This document shows positions 36,933-47,834 of a DNA stretch of 64,000 bases, one piece after another. The position numbers were made by a program, and so were the translations under genes. This DNA is from Morella rubra (lineage: Eukaryota > Streptophyta > Magnoliopsida > Fagales > Myricaceae): positions 20,641,552 to 20,705,551 of the forward strand of contig CM025850.1 in NCBI GenBank assembly GCA_003952965.2. The letters are read 5' to 3'. Position 1 is the stretch's first letter. The number at the start of each line of letters is the position of its first letter. The notes beneath the pieces are model-generated. The model had not been told where the DNA came from and did not search any database. It saw nothing but the letters and a program-made list of their open reading frames with translations.

Positions 36933-37976
36933 ATGGCATCTAAAGCTTTTTCTCTCTTCTCATTCACCGTCTCTTTCCTCCTCCTCCCTCTCCTGTCTCG
37001 AGCAACTTCTCCTTTGCCATCGTTCGAGTTCCTCGTCGATCTTCAGGGGTATCAGAAGGGTGACAAGGTCAGAAACGTAAGTGACCTCAGAAGGTATTTC
37101 AGACATTTCGGCTATCTGAAACCTATCCATTCAAATAACACCACACAATTAGCCAATGATGATTATTTTGATGATGAGGTGGAGGCTGCCATTAAAACTT
37201 ACCAGCTCAATTACGATCTCAATGTCACCGGAGTTTTGGATGCCAAAACTGTGTCAAAGATGATGGTGCCGCGTTGTGGAGTGGCAGATATCATCAATGG
37301 CACCACATGGATGCGAGCAGGGAAGAAAACGAACCGCCCTGGCCAGGGCTCCTTCCATACAGTCTCTCACTATTCTTTCTTCCCGAGTACCACAGCCAAG
37401 TGGCCGGCTTCCAAGTACCACCTCACATATGGATTTCTGCCCGGCACTACAGCTATTGCCACGAGCCCAGTTGCCCGAGCGTTTAGCACATGGGCCGCGA
37501 ACACACACTTCACTTTCTCACGAGCTTGGGACCATACAATCGCCGATCTGCGGATCAGTTTTCATAGAAGGGATCATGGAGATGGAAATCCCTTTGATGG
37601 CGCCGGGGGAGTCTTAGGACATTCATTTGCACCAACGGATGGGAGATTTCATTTCGACGCAGATGAGCGTTGGACTGACGGTGCAAACCCAGGTGAGTTT
37701 GACATAGAGAGTATGGCCTTGCATGAAATTGGGCACCTACTTGGTCTCGGGCACTCCTCAGTTGAAGGGGCCATCATGTACCCTAGCCTTTCCGCTGGAG
37801 TGACCAAGCTGAGATTGCATGAGGACGATATTGAGGGAATCAGAGCTTTATATAACACTACTCGTCCAGAAAAGCAATGTTCTTGTATGTCCTACACAGC
37901 GGTGGTTTTGACGACGGCCAATCAAAGGGTAGATTTAGTGGGGCGTCATTGTAAAAACGCTACTGCTTACTCCTAG
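36933..37976 (+). CDS. Matrix metalloproteinase (MMP, peptidase family M10A)
   Basis: Intronless, 347 residues. Signal peptide at 1-24 (LFSFTVSFLLLPLLSRA). The propeptide carries a peptidoglycan-binding-like fold and the cysteine switch PRCGVAD at 113-119, whose Cys115 keeps the zymogen inactive. The catalytic domain has the structural zinc/calcium region (HRRDHGDGNPFDGAGGVLGH, 211-230) and the zinc site HEIGHLLGLGH at 264-274, with catalytic Glu265 and the Met-turn Met282. It acts in the apoplast or at the cell surface on extracellular proteins, with roles in growth and defence. Many plant MMPs end in a hydrophobic GPI-anchor signal; here the tail stops at CKNATAYS without one, so a soluble secreted enzyme is more likely. 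Potential N-glycosylation sites include N48, N69, N97 and N122. Confidence 0.95.
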   Translation: MASKAFSLFSFTVSFLLLPLLSRATSPLPSFEFLVDLQGYQKGDKVRNVSDLRRYFRHFGYLKPIHSNNTTQLANDDYFDDEVEAAIKTYQLNYDLNVTGVLDAKTVSKMMVPRCGVADIINGTTWMRAGKKTNRPGQGSFHTVSHYSFFPSTTAKWPASKYHLTYGFLPGTTAIATSPVARAFSTWAANTHFTFSRAWDHTIADLRISFHRRDHGDGNPFDGAGGVLGHSFAPTDGRFHFDADERWTDGANPGEFDIESMALHEIGHLLGLGHSSVEGAIMYPSLSAGVTKLRLHEDDIEGIRALYNTTRPEKQCSCMSYTAVVLTTANQRVDLVGRHCKNATAYS

Positions 37977-38462
37977 CGTCGTTTCTACAAAATCTAGCGG
38001 TGATTAGAAACACCGCTACATTGTCGGAATTTTTGTGGCGGCCTTCTCTTTTTCCAATTGCAAAACGTAATATAGAGACGATATGAATAAAACGCCTTTA
38101 TAAGCACACATACAGCAGCCAGTTTTCTTTGTAAACGAGTCTATAAGCATCAAATCATGCCACTACCCCTTCTATCTTTCATCAAATCATGGTGAATGCA
38201 TTCTTCTCAACAGACGTCAATATCCTCTCTGATACCACAAGATTCAATTTTCTATACAATGTTGCTATGGCCGTCAATCAGCATAAAAACATACTTGCTA
38301 ACTTCCCCCCCTAATTGGTTCTGGTGAAACTCCAGACTTTTACAGGTAATTTTTCTTTTCTGAGAAAACATGATTCAGACCGCAGGTCTACCTAAGGAGG
38401 ATCAAAAGATACATCGCACTCGATCGAGCAATTCACCTGGGAGATCCCCAGGATCAAAAGTT
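37977..38462. other. 3' flank of the MMP gene, no gene seen
   Basis: Includes AATAAAA near 38085 as a possible polyadenylation signal. The last bases (38436-38460) form a small local hairpin around ctgggagatccccagg. This is the innermost part of the arm that matches perfectly. Confidence 0.55.
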
Positions 38463-38999
38463 CAAAAATTTTGAAATAAACAGCATTGCGAATTATAGAA
38501 GAAGGGGAGGGAATTCAAATATTTTGCACATAAGCAATTTAATTAAAATGGGATTCGCGCTTTACACAAGTGTTTTTGGTCTGGGAAGCTTCTTGAGTGC
38601 CCTATTAATTTCACTCCTCGAAATCCTTACTAGTTCGAAAGGAAAGGACAGCTGGTTCTCTGACAACATGAACGAAGCTCGCCTAGACAAATACTACTGG
38701 CTTCTGGCCTTATTAACTGCCTTGAGCTTCCTATTGTACGTAATTTTGTCAAAGTGTTTTAAAAGTAGGACTGAATTGGAGACTGAAAACTGTACATAAG
38801 CTGTTCGTTTTGAGTTTGGCACGGTCTCTGTGATTCGAAATGGTATGGTTGACATTCTAAAATTGAGTAGTCTGTGCGTAAGAGCTTCAAACAGGAGGAA
38901 CCCATGTTAATAAATTGGCTTAATGTGGCAAAAGATATGTGAATGTCCCTCCCCTTCATCATATAATTGCGCAATGGCGTGTTTATTTGAAAATTTTTG
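38463..38999. other. Centre of the inverted duplication: imperfect inner repeat plus loop
   Basis: The reverse complement of 38463-38553 still aligns with 38897-38999, but only imperfectly, roughly 75-80% by eye. The right copy often has one extra base (ttgg for ttg, atgtgg for atgtg, gaatgtccc for gaattccc). Between 38554 and 38896 any mirror similarity is weak. The change from perfect to imperfect is abrupt at about 38462/39000. Confidence 0.8.
38548..38799 (+). pseudogene. 3' remnant of an NPF (NRT1/PTR, POT family) transporter gene
   Basis: The frame reads [20 protein letters not shown], then [19 protein letters not shown] and a hydrophobic end with KCFKSR before the stop at 38799. This is the last two transmembrane helices and C-terminus of plant NPF proteins, most like the NPF5 group. 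A full protein has about 550-600 residues and 12 helices; only about 84 residues are here. Just upstream the frame has 'EFKYF', possibly a decayed form of the family's EFFYDQ, then homology is lost. It occurs once in the window and sits at the centre of the palindrome. It is either a relic or the end of a gene cut by the rearrangement. Confidence 0.8.
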
Positions 39000-39484
39000 G
39001 AACTTTTGATCCTGGGGATCTCCCAGGTGAATTGCTCGATCGAGTGCGATGTATCTTTTGATCCTCCTTAGGTAGACCTGCGGTCTGAATCATGTTTTCT
39101 CAGAAAAGAAAAATTACCTGAAAGTCTGGAGTTTCACCAGAACCAATTAGGGGGGGAAGTTAGCAAGTATGTTTTTATGCTGATTGACGGCCATAGCAAC
39201 ATTGTATAGAAAATTGAATCTTGTGGTATCAGAGAGGATATTGACGTCTGTTGAGAAGAATGCATTCACCATGATTTGATGAAAGATAGAAGGGGTAGTG
39301 GCATGATTTGATGCTTATAGACTCGTTTACAAAGAAAACTGGCTGCTGTATGTGTGCTTATAAAGGCGTTTTATTCATATCGTCTCTATATTACGTTTTG
39401 CAATTGGAAAAAGAGAAGGCCGCCACAAAAATTCCGACAATGTAGCGGTGTTTCTAATCACCGCTAGATTTTGTAGAAACGACG

Positions 39485-40528
39485 CTAGGAGTAAGCAGTA
39501 GCGTTTTTACAATGACGCCCCACTAAATCTACCCTTTGATTGGCCGTCGTCAAAACCACCGCTGTGTAGGACATACAAGAACATTGCTTTTCTGGACGAG
39601 TAGTGTTATATAAAGCTCTGATTCCCTCAATATCGTCCTCATGCAATCTCAGCTTGGTCACTCCAGCGGAAAGGCTAGGGTACATGATGGCCCCTTCAAC
39701 TGAGGAGTGCCCGAGACCAAGTAGGTGCCCAATTTCATGCAAGGCCATACTCTCTATGTCAAACTCACCTGGGTTTGCACCGTCAGTCCAACGCTCATCT
39801 GCGTCGAAATGAAATCTCCCATCCGTTGGTGCAAATGAATGTCCTAAGACTCCCCCGGCGCCATCAAAGGGATTTCCATCTCCATGATCCCTTCTATGAA
39901 AACTGATCCGCAGATCGGCGATTGTATGGTCCCAAGCTCGTGAGAAAGTGAAGTGTGTGTTCGCGGCCCATGTGCTAAACGCTCGGGCAACTGGGCTCGT
40001 GGCAATAGCTGTAGTGCCGGGCAGAAATCCATATGTGAGGTGGTACTTGGAAGCCGGCCACTTGGCTGTGGTACTCGGGAAGAAAGAATAGTGAGAGACT
40101 GTATGGAAGGAGCCCTGGCCAGGGCGGTTCGTTTTCTTCCCTGCTCGCATCCATGTGGTGCCATTGATGATATCTGCCACTCCACAACGCGGCACCATCA
40201 TCTTTGACACAGTTTTGGCATCCAAAACTCCGGTGACATTGAGATCGTAATTGAGCTGGTAAGTTTTAATGGCAGCCTCCACCTCATCATCAAAATAATC
40301 ATCATTGGCTAATTGTGTGGTGTTATTTGAATGGATAGGTTTCAGATAGCCGAAATGTCTGAAATACCTTCTGAGGTCACTTACGTTTCTGACCTTGTCA
40401 CCCTTCTGATACCCCTGAAGATCGACGAGGAACTCGAACGATGGCAAAGGAGAAGTTGCTCGAGACAGGAGAGGGAGGAGGAGGAAAGAGACGGTGAATG
40501 AGAAGAGAGAAAAAGCTTTAGATGCCAT
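39485..40528 (-). CDS. Matrix metalloproteinase, right-arm copy
   Basis: The deduced protein is identical over all 347 residues to the copy at 36933-37976, including the cysteine switch and zinc site. The two genes converge on the palindrome centre, with about 1.5 kb between their stop codons. Confidence 0.93.
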   Translation of the reverse strand: MASKAFSLFSFTVSFLLLPLLSRATSPLPSFEFLVDLQGYQKGDKVRNVSDLRRYFRHFGYLKPIHSNNTTQLANDDYFDDEVEAAIKTYQLNYDLNVTGVLDAKTVSKMMVPRCGVADIINGTTWMRAGKKTNRPGQGSFHTVSHYSFFPSTTAKWPASKYHLTYGFLPGTTAIATSPVARAFSTWAANTHFTFSRAWDHTIADLRISFHRRDHGDGNPFDGAGGVLGHSFAPTDGRFHFDADERWTDGANPGEFDIESMALHEIGHLLGLGHSSVEGAIMYPSLSAGVTKLRLHEDDIEGIRALYNTTRPEKQCSCMSYTAVVLTTANQRVDLVGRHCKNATAYS

Positions 40529-40733
40529 AGCTTAGAGACACGCTCGTTCTTGTTGGAAATGGCATCTCATGGTTTCTAAGTCCTAGTTATAGAATTCTTG
40601 GGAGATCAAAAGTTCATAGGCGGAGAATAAATAACGCGTTTTCTCCCACTTGACTTTAGGCTTCCCCAAAGACTTGGACTAGTTTGTACGCTACGAGGAG
40701 CAGAAAAAGAAGGGCTGTTTCTTCCACAAGACT

Positions 40734-41183
40734 GACTGCAGATTGCCGTTTGGAAGTTCCCATAAAGACTTGGACTGGTGAAGCGCTAGCGGCACGGTTT
40801 GCATTGGAGTGCGCCAAGAGACTCGGTTCAGTGGAGACGGAGATTGCTTTTCAAGGTGACTCTTTGGAAGTTTACAACGAGATTTTGGACACTAATGCAA
40901 CTCCCGATTGGATTATCGAAGGAGAGATTTTAACTTGTAGGAAGATTATCCAGGAGTCATTCGGCTGGAGTTTCAGCCGAACACTAGGGAAGCCAACTGT
41001 TTGGCTCACAACCTTGCCAGATGGGGCATGGACAATGATGCAATAGGAGAGGTCGACTGTTCTCTTATTCCGTCTTCTGTTGTTTGTTGTGACTCTAATG
41101 CTCTCTTTTGAGCCCTCTGTAATGGAAGTTTGTATATTGTTGAGAAAACAAAAAAAAAAAAAAAAAAAAGACTGCAGATTGCC
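40734..41183 (+). mobile_element. LINE fragment, right-arm copy
   Basis: Mirror of 36277-36727 with the same 14-base duplication (40734-40747 and 41170-41183) and the same frame break. The A-tract is about 20 long and the base before it differs slightly (gttgagaaaac against gttgagaaacac). The shared insertion shows it predates the duplication. Confidence 0.88.
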
Positions 41184-42521
41184 CTAAAGTCAATCGCAAT
41201 GAAAGTCAGGACAAAAGAGGTATTCATAAAGAACTGCTCCTGTAATTTGCAGAATTCGATCAGTCCATCGTTATATCTGAACATCCACCTAACCCATGAC
41301 GAAGGCTACAAAGTTGCATACTTCCTTGATGAGATTATGGTCCCTGTAGATGATATGGAGTGACCATGGTACAAGCAATGCTGTGGTCATGGGATCCCCG
41401 GAATGGGCTTTCTATTAACTCTGTAGGAAACGGTATTTTATATCCAGGTCTTTCTGTTTTTCACACATGCAAAGTGTTTCTACCATTCCCCCTCACTTGT
41501 CAAGACAAAAAGCAATGACCCGTTGGCTACCCAAGTGCTCACGGAAAATTTACTTGTAAAAAACACTTGCCTCTCAAATGCCTCAATGAAGAAAATTGTG
41601 GAACACAGAGACTTTTCTAAACATATCTCAAGCATTAGTTATTTCGAATTTTCTCAACAAACTTTACACACTAAAGCCTTCAAATAAAAAAACCAAATTC
41701 CCTCCTCTCCCAGAACTAAAGTTGATGTCAACATTTGATGACACCCAACTCCACGCAAATACTACAGAAAGTAGCAACTTTGAAAATCACAAGAAACAGA
41801 TAAGTCTATTCAAAAAGAACTTTTGAGTTTAATGAAGCTCATGAATTCACACAGACTGCAGGATATTGGTCTCCAAATCTTTTAGAAATCATAAACCGAG
41901 GAAAGGAATGCAATTAGAGTTTCATTACACGAAACTGAAGGGCCCAATGTATCACACGGAACTAGAACCAACTCTACAAAATCTGAAATCCAGTCTATGG
42001 GACACTCTTTTACTGGGATTTGGAACTAGGACATACAAACTTATTGGCAAAGTTTATGCTTCTTAACACTAAATTGTGGCACCTACAAATCCAATAGATA
42101 ACAAATTCTATGACATCTCATCAGTTGATGTCTCAGTTTCAGAATACCAATTAGGCGTGAAACACTGCATACCATAGAAAAATTGAAAATCTATGGAACA
42201 GATGAGCTTATTCAAAAAGAACTGTTAAATGTATAAAGCAAATGAATCAAAACAGAGCACTCGATATCAGAGTCCAAATCTTATAGAAATCACTTAAAAC
42301 AATAAACGGAAATAAATCTGGAGCTTCATGACATGTATATAAGAGCAAAATATCTTACATAGAACTAAAACCAAATCTACAAAACTGAATTCCAATAAAA
42401 GCGACATCTTCGATTCATCTACGCAAAAGTCAACCACATTCTCCGTCACTAGTCACATTGGAAGTAATAATAAATTGAAGCATTAAGCTTACCATCTACA
42501 AATTAGACTAGAATTACCTCA
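41184..42521. other. Intergenic, mirror of 34939-36276
   Basis: No gene seen. Carries the same imperfect internal duplication as the left arm. Confidence 0.5.
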
Positions 42522-43514
42522 CTAGTGAGTGCCATACCCATTCACACCAGATTCCATCACTTCCACCTTCTGGTTTCCTACATTGCCCTCTTCCCTAATT
42601 TCTTCACCAACATCATCATCAGAATCCAAAGTGAACTGTGCATTCTCAAACTGCTGCATTTCTGTGAGCGGTCTGTACTGGGTAAAATCACCAGGAACTC
42701 CATATTTTGCGACAATAAAAGAGTACACCACCACAATCGAAGCCACAAGCAGAGCGAGATGACAATTAAACTGAAGCGTGGCGATCGCTCTTGCACGGTG
42801 GTAATCAGCGTGTCCCTTACACCTGACTGTAAAATTTCCCCTACTGCTTTCGTGCAAAGAGCACCCACTAGCGATCAACTTAGTGTAAAAAGAGAGAGCC
42901 ATTTGCACAAACCATGTCCCCTGTAAAATTAACCCTACTCCACGAGCCAGTTTCGGGTAATTCGATTTCGGAGATTTCAATTCCATCACTGTGGAGAATA
43001 AACACACAGTTATAGGAACAAGCAAGAGATCAAAGTAGCGGTTCTCAATTCCACTTGGGTCTTTTTTCTGTAAGTAAAACAACAAAAACTCTTCCACGAG
43101 AACGAAAAGACCAATCAAACTAACAATCGAATGAGGCAGATGAACTGACTTCTTGAAATTTAATAAGACACCCGTAATGGAGAATAGAAAAAAGAGCGAT
43201 GCAAGAGCGAGGACTTGTAGTTGGAGGGCCGAACCGACTTTGTCATTGGAATTGAGCGCGTCAACGAAGGAAACCATAGAGTTTAGGATGAATAAGAGGG
43301 AGAACACAGAGAGGGCGATGAAGGTTAAAGATGAAGAAGATTGGCTCTTTTTGGTTCTTGATGATGAAGCCTGCGGTGCATGAATCGAAGAGAGAGGTGA
43401 AGATGAAAAGGAGTTTTGGTTTGAATTTGTGGTTGACTTTAAGGAGCTGAGGGCTTCCCATGCGCCGATCAGAATGAATCCAGTGCCCGTAATGGTGTAG
43501 GTGAAGAGCCCCAT
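42522..43514 (-). CDS. DUF716 / TMEM45-like membrane protein, right-arm copy
   Basis: The deduced 330-residue protein is identical to that at 33946-34938. Start chosen at the same ATG. Frame fully open. Confidence 0.72.
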   Translation of the reverse strand: MGLFTYTITGTGFILIGAWEALSSLKSTTNSNQNSFSSSPLSSIHAPQASSSRTKKSQSSSSLTFIALSVFSLLFILNSMVSFVDALNSNDKVGSALQLQVLALASLFFLFSITGVLLNFKKSVHLPHSIVSLIGLFVLVEEFLLFYLQKKDPSGIENRYFDLLLVPITVCLFSTVMELKSPKSNYPKLARGVGLILQGTWFVQMALSFYTKLIASGCSLHESSRGNFTVRCKGHADYHRARAIATLQFNCHLALLVASIVVVYSFIVAKYGVPGDFTQYRPLTEMQQFENAQFTLDSDDDVGEEIREEGNVGNQKVEVMESGVNGYGTH

Positions 43515-45032
43515 TATTGAATCCCTCTCTTCTTTTAATTTCTCCCTCAATCTGTGCGATGCTCTTTCTCTCTATATGGTGATCTTGATCCTGAAGCTGG
43601 TCTTCTCAGACGGCGAGGTTGGGATCGTTGGGGAGGTCAAACTGCCATTTCGTTTCTTTCAACGGTAATAATTGGCGAGTCGGACCTTTATTCAGAAACT
43701 TGTAGTGGATTATTATGGACCCAATAATAACATTTTAGTCCACCTATATTGGGCACTTTTTGTACGGTTTTGGGCTTTAACAGGCCGCTTTCTGTACTAC
43801 TCTTACCATCCTCTTTGTGTGACTCCACGACCTTTGGGCTAAAGTTCTCAATGTATTGGGCCCAATACTCTTAATATGGGGGATCCACCGTATTATGGGC
43901 TTGTAATTTACTTTCCTTCCTCGTGCTAATTGTAATTGTTGTCGTTTATGGTAAGGAGCCAGTCTTTTTGTAATTGCATTTATTATATTTAATACGTCAA
44001 AATTTTGCTTTGAAAAAAAAAATCAACATTTTACCTGCCTTGAGAGAGAAAAAAAAAAAAAAAACAATATGCGTGCGACACTCGTTGCAGTAGCATATTT
44101 CTCTAAATACATCATATGCCAGAGGTTATAGGTCTTTAATTAGGTTCCTCTAATCTGATCTAGAATTCTTAAATAATTTTAAACCCTCAGGAACCATAGA
44201 TAAGAAAATGTTTGAAAAATTTACCATATCTATCTCTCATTCTCTGGAACGGTTGTAAGAAAATGAAATAAAAAAAGACAAGTTTAAAAGGTCGGAAAAT
44301 ACATAAGTATAATAAAAAAATTAAGGTAGAAAAGGTTAACAAATTCTAAAGTTACCCTTTCAATTAACCCAACGTTTATAAAAATTTATTTTATTTTTAT
44401 TAGCTTGTTAAACTTTGTAATTGTTTTTTTTCTCCACGGCTTAACATTGTGGTTAAAAGTCCGCAAAAGAAACATAGAGTTAAAAGAAATAAATAATTAA
44501 AAATTATTAAGCTCCAATTTCCAATTTTTTAGATGTGTGTAAATGGTTGATTAATTATAAACCTGTCGATGCCCTCTCAGATAGTCCAAGCTGGACGGTA
44601 CACGTAAGCTGGATAAGATATAGCCACAAATAATAGGTGAAAGCCCATGCTGGTTGGCTCCAAAGTTTGGCCCACTGTGCCTTCTCAAGTCGGTCTCTAA
44701 ATTCAATGCATCCCATAGGACCAAAGTCTTCCATCAAACAACGGCTACTCGATCTGAGATTAAGACACCACGGTAAACGACCCATCAAGCACAAATGGGC
44801 TGCCAAAGAAACGCCTTTCTAATGGAGATGCTACACCCGATTGCAGATGATAGAACCTCCCTTGATCTTATTTCGGCCTTTTCTTTGTTGGACAACATTA
44901 CAAAAGAGCAAAACCTGACACGGCAAGATTTTTGCCTATAAATACCCGAAATTTTGGTCAGATCGTTTTTATCTTCTTACCGTATTCTGCGTTGTAACTG
45001 TACAGACCTCGGAGATCAGGGACACTGGGCAC
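43515..45032. other. Intergenic, mirror of 32435-33909
   Basis: Holds the mirrored upstream regions of the DUF716-like and CREG-like genes, including the TATAAATA near 44937. It differs from the left arm by a six-base insertion near 44028 (cattttacctgcc) and a small change near 44378. Confidence 0.55.
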
Positions 45033-47834
45033 ATGGCCATCAGAGGCATTCTTTGCAATTTCCTTGTATTTTGCCTTGTCTTATTTTTTGTGAGCTTTCA
45101 ATTTTCCGTACAGGGACGCGTGCTCTCAGTCTCAACCAAGAAACCCGACCCTGATAATGCTGCTGCCACCGCCCGCTGGTTGGTCGGTCAGAATTCGTGG
45201 GGGGTCTTAAAGTGTGCTCTCTCTCTCTCTGTTTCTAGACTTTCAATTTCTTGCAGAGATTCCCTTTTGCGTTTATGCTGATAATGACCAAACCATCCCT
45301 TGCCATGGTTTCTTAACTATGCGATTGCCGACCCTGTCTTGTTGTGATGAAACTTTTGGGGGATTTTTAAAGTTTTTCTGTCTGAAAAATCGATTTATGC
45401 TTATTATCGATCCTAAGGCAGTCAACAGAGCAAACAGTGGTGCAACAGTGTTGGTGATCGGTAAACTTGTCATTACGATTAATTTCTTTCGCATCTTTCT
45501 GTCTATTGCGTGGCAATTAATAATCGTGGTCGCTTTGTTTCTTGTTGATATGTTCTGTAATTATTTTATTTTACGAATTGGTACCCGTTGGGCATATATT
45601 CTCTTCTTGGCTCCAAAATATTTTGGATAGGTTCTCATCTCCTTGCTCTAGAGTGTGCGGTTGGGCATGTTGGAAGATATGGCATGTACACTTAATTTTA
45701 TCAGGGGACTTAAATGCATCGGACTATTGGGCTAGTCCACTGAGTAGTGAGTTTCTGAAGCATGATAGAGAAGGAGAATATAACAATTCTCGGTTGTTTT
45801 ATCTTTGCATCACAAAAGCCCAGTTATATCTCTTCACCGTCTGAAATACTGAAACTTGATTGTAGCCGAATCGTTCTGTTTCAAAGCTTCGACTTGTTAA
45901 TTAGAAGATTGTTATTGGTGATGAGGAAGTTTAGATGTTGAATCGAAGCTAAATGTTTGATTTCAATTTTGCAGTACCATCTCAAGTGACTTGGGAGGAG
46001 CACCATTTGGGTAAGCTCTCCTACTTCTCCATCCAGAGAGTTATTTCTTATTTTTTTTGCAGTAAAAAATTCAATTGCTTTGATTGGAAACGATTCTCGC
46101 ACTGCCTAGAGCAGGTCAGTTCTTCTCAAGGAGAAAGTCTGACTTCCCTATCAGAGACACAACAATTTTTACATGCTTTCTAAAGTTATGAGAACCAATA
46201 AAAAGCAAATGATTTCAATTAATCGTACCCTCGCTTATCTGAGGTCTGATGCAACTTTGAATTTAATGGTGACTCTTAATGAGATATCGCTCTAGTTGAC
46301 AAGGATGCTAGTCTGTAGGGTTTGGTGTTCCTCGAGTGGCAGTCCCACTTCCATGCATCTGAGGATTATCATATGATGTGTACACATGTGCACACACAAA
46401 ACACACATACAGGGATATGTGTGCATTTTCTTGCATTCATAAATGTTCTTATAAATTAGTTTAGACGCTTGTGATACTTATTTGTTATTCCAGAATTGAC
46501 CAATAGTTTGCCTCCACCTCATATGTCTAGAATCAGTTATATAACAGTCTAAACATGATGCAGGAATGTGGTTTCATTTAGTGACGGACTACCTGGCAAT
46601 GGTAGTGGCATCCCATACTTCTACTTGACAACCCTTGATCCAACTGCCAGAAATGCAATGGAAGATGAGAGGGCTTCATTCACAATCAGTGAATATCCTG
46701 TTGGAACTTGTGGCAAGAAAGACCCCGAGAACCCCACTTGTGCGAAAATTACACTTACTGGCAAGGTCTGCTGCAAAATAAAAAGTTCCAATTTAGTTTA
46801 TGGCAGACCAAATTAATTTTGGCTTTATTGCGTATTGCTCTAGTTTCCAATTCATATATATCCTTGATTCTTTTCTGGATATGAGTCTTTGACTTCACCA
46901 TATATCATATATGTGTTGGCAAGTATTTGTAATGACCATCATGTGACCAACCAAATCAGTTCGAATGAAAGTAATACTTGTGCAAATTACTGGCTCTAGT
47001 TGCCAAATACAGATACGTATCTGTTGTACGGGATAGACAACCAAATCAGTTTCAAATGAAAGTATTTGTAATGACCATCATGTAATCACCCGTTTGCTTG
47101 ATGGAAATCTTACCACATATCCTCTTTATTATTACCCAATTGTGAAGCACTGTTGAATAAACTTCCATCAAATATCAGATAGGAATACTAATATATATGG
47201 AATATGGGTATTGATCCTGTTGAATCTAATAGAGTTTTTTGACAAATTTGTCTCTAAGCATGTAAGGCAACTTAATTCCATTGACACCAAGTTCTATGGC
47301 GTTGTCTGGGTATCCATTATCTACTGTACACCAACTGCTTCCAATTAGTCTCTGTAATGTATATCCTAACAACCCAGCCCCCTCATTTTCTCGTGTTCCA
47401 TTCTTTGGTAGAAAGTGGAATATGGTTAGAGCCCTTACTTGTCTTGAAATTTCAACTAACTTGGATTAAATTTTCCCTCCGTGTTGTTTCAGTTGAAGTT
47501 AGTTGATGAAAACTCCGAAGTAGCTGAATTTGCTAAAAAAGCCTTGTTCTCAAAGCATGTGGAGATGAAGGGTGAGTACAAGAACCGATACACTTGAAAC
47601 ACTTCTGCTTTCATGAGACAGTTGACTATGTTGCCATTGCCAACTTTTTTTCATTCCTTCTGGCTGCTAAACTGCACTGATTGTTTATTTATATGTTTTG
47701 GATGGTTGACAGACTGGCCTAAGGATCACGACTTCCATTTCTTCAAGTTAGAAATTGAGAACATCTTTTTGATTGATTGGTTCGGTGGTCCAAAGCCTCT
47801 CACATTGGATCAGTACCTGCATCCCAAAATGTGA
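45033..47834 (+). CDS. CREG-like secreted protein, right-arm copy
   Basis: Exons mirror those of 29633-32434: 45033-45211, 45975-46010, 46564-46765, 47493-47571 and 47713-47834. Splice sites and the 205-residue frame are preserved, and no coding difference was seen. Confidence 0.9.

Larger units (their letters stand above)
13492..38462 (+). repeat. Left arm of a giant inverted duplication (at least 25 kb)
   Basis: Every gene and repeat in this interval recurs in reverse complement on the right. Examples: 36933-37976 with 39485-40528, 33946-34938 with 42522-43514, 25290-28261 with 49206-52194, and the (TA)n at 14622-14644 with 62849-62871. Coordinate sums are 77460-77492; the drift is explained by indels in a handful of patches. 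Open frames on this arm are intact. The outer end of the repeat is not in the window. Confidence 0.97.

Noticed and set aside
38700..38800. A long-read adapter at the palindrome centre
   Set aside because: I looked for a hairpin-adapter-like sequence at the turn, which would prove a missed adapter. None is present; the centre encodes plausible NPF protein.
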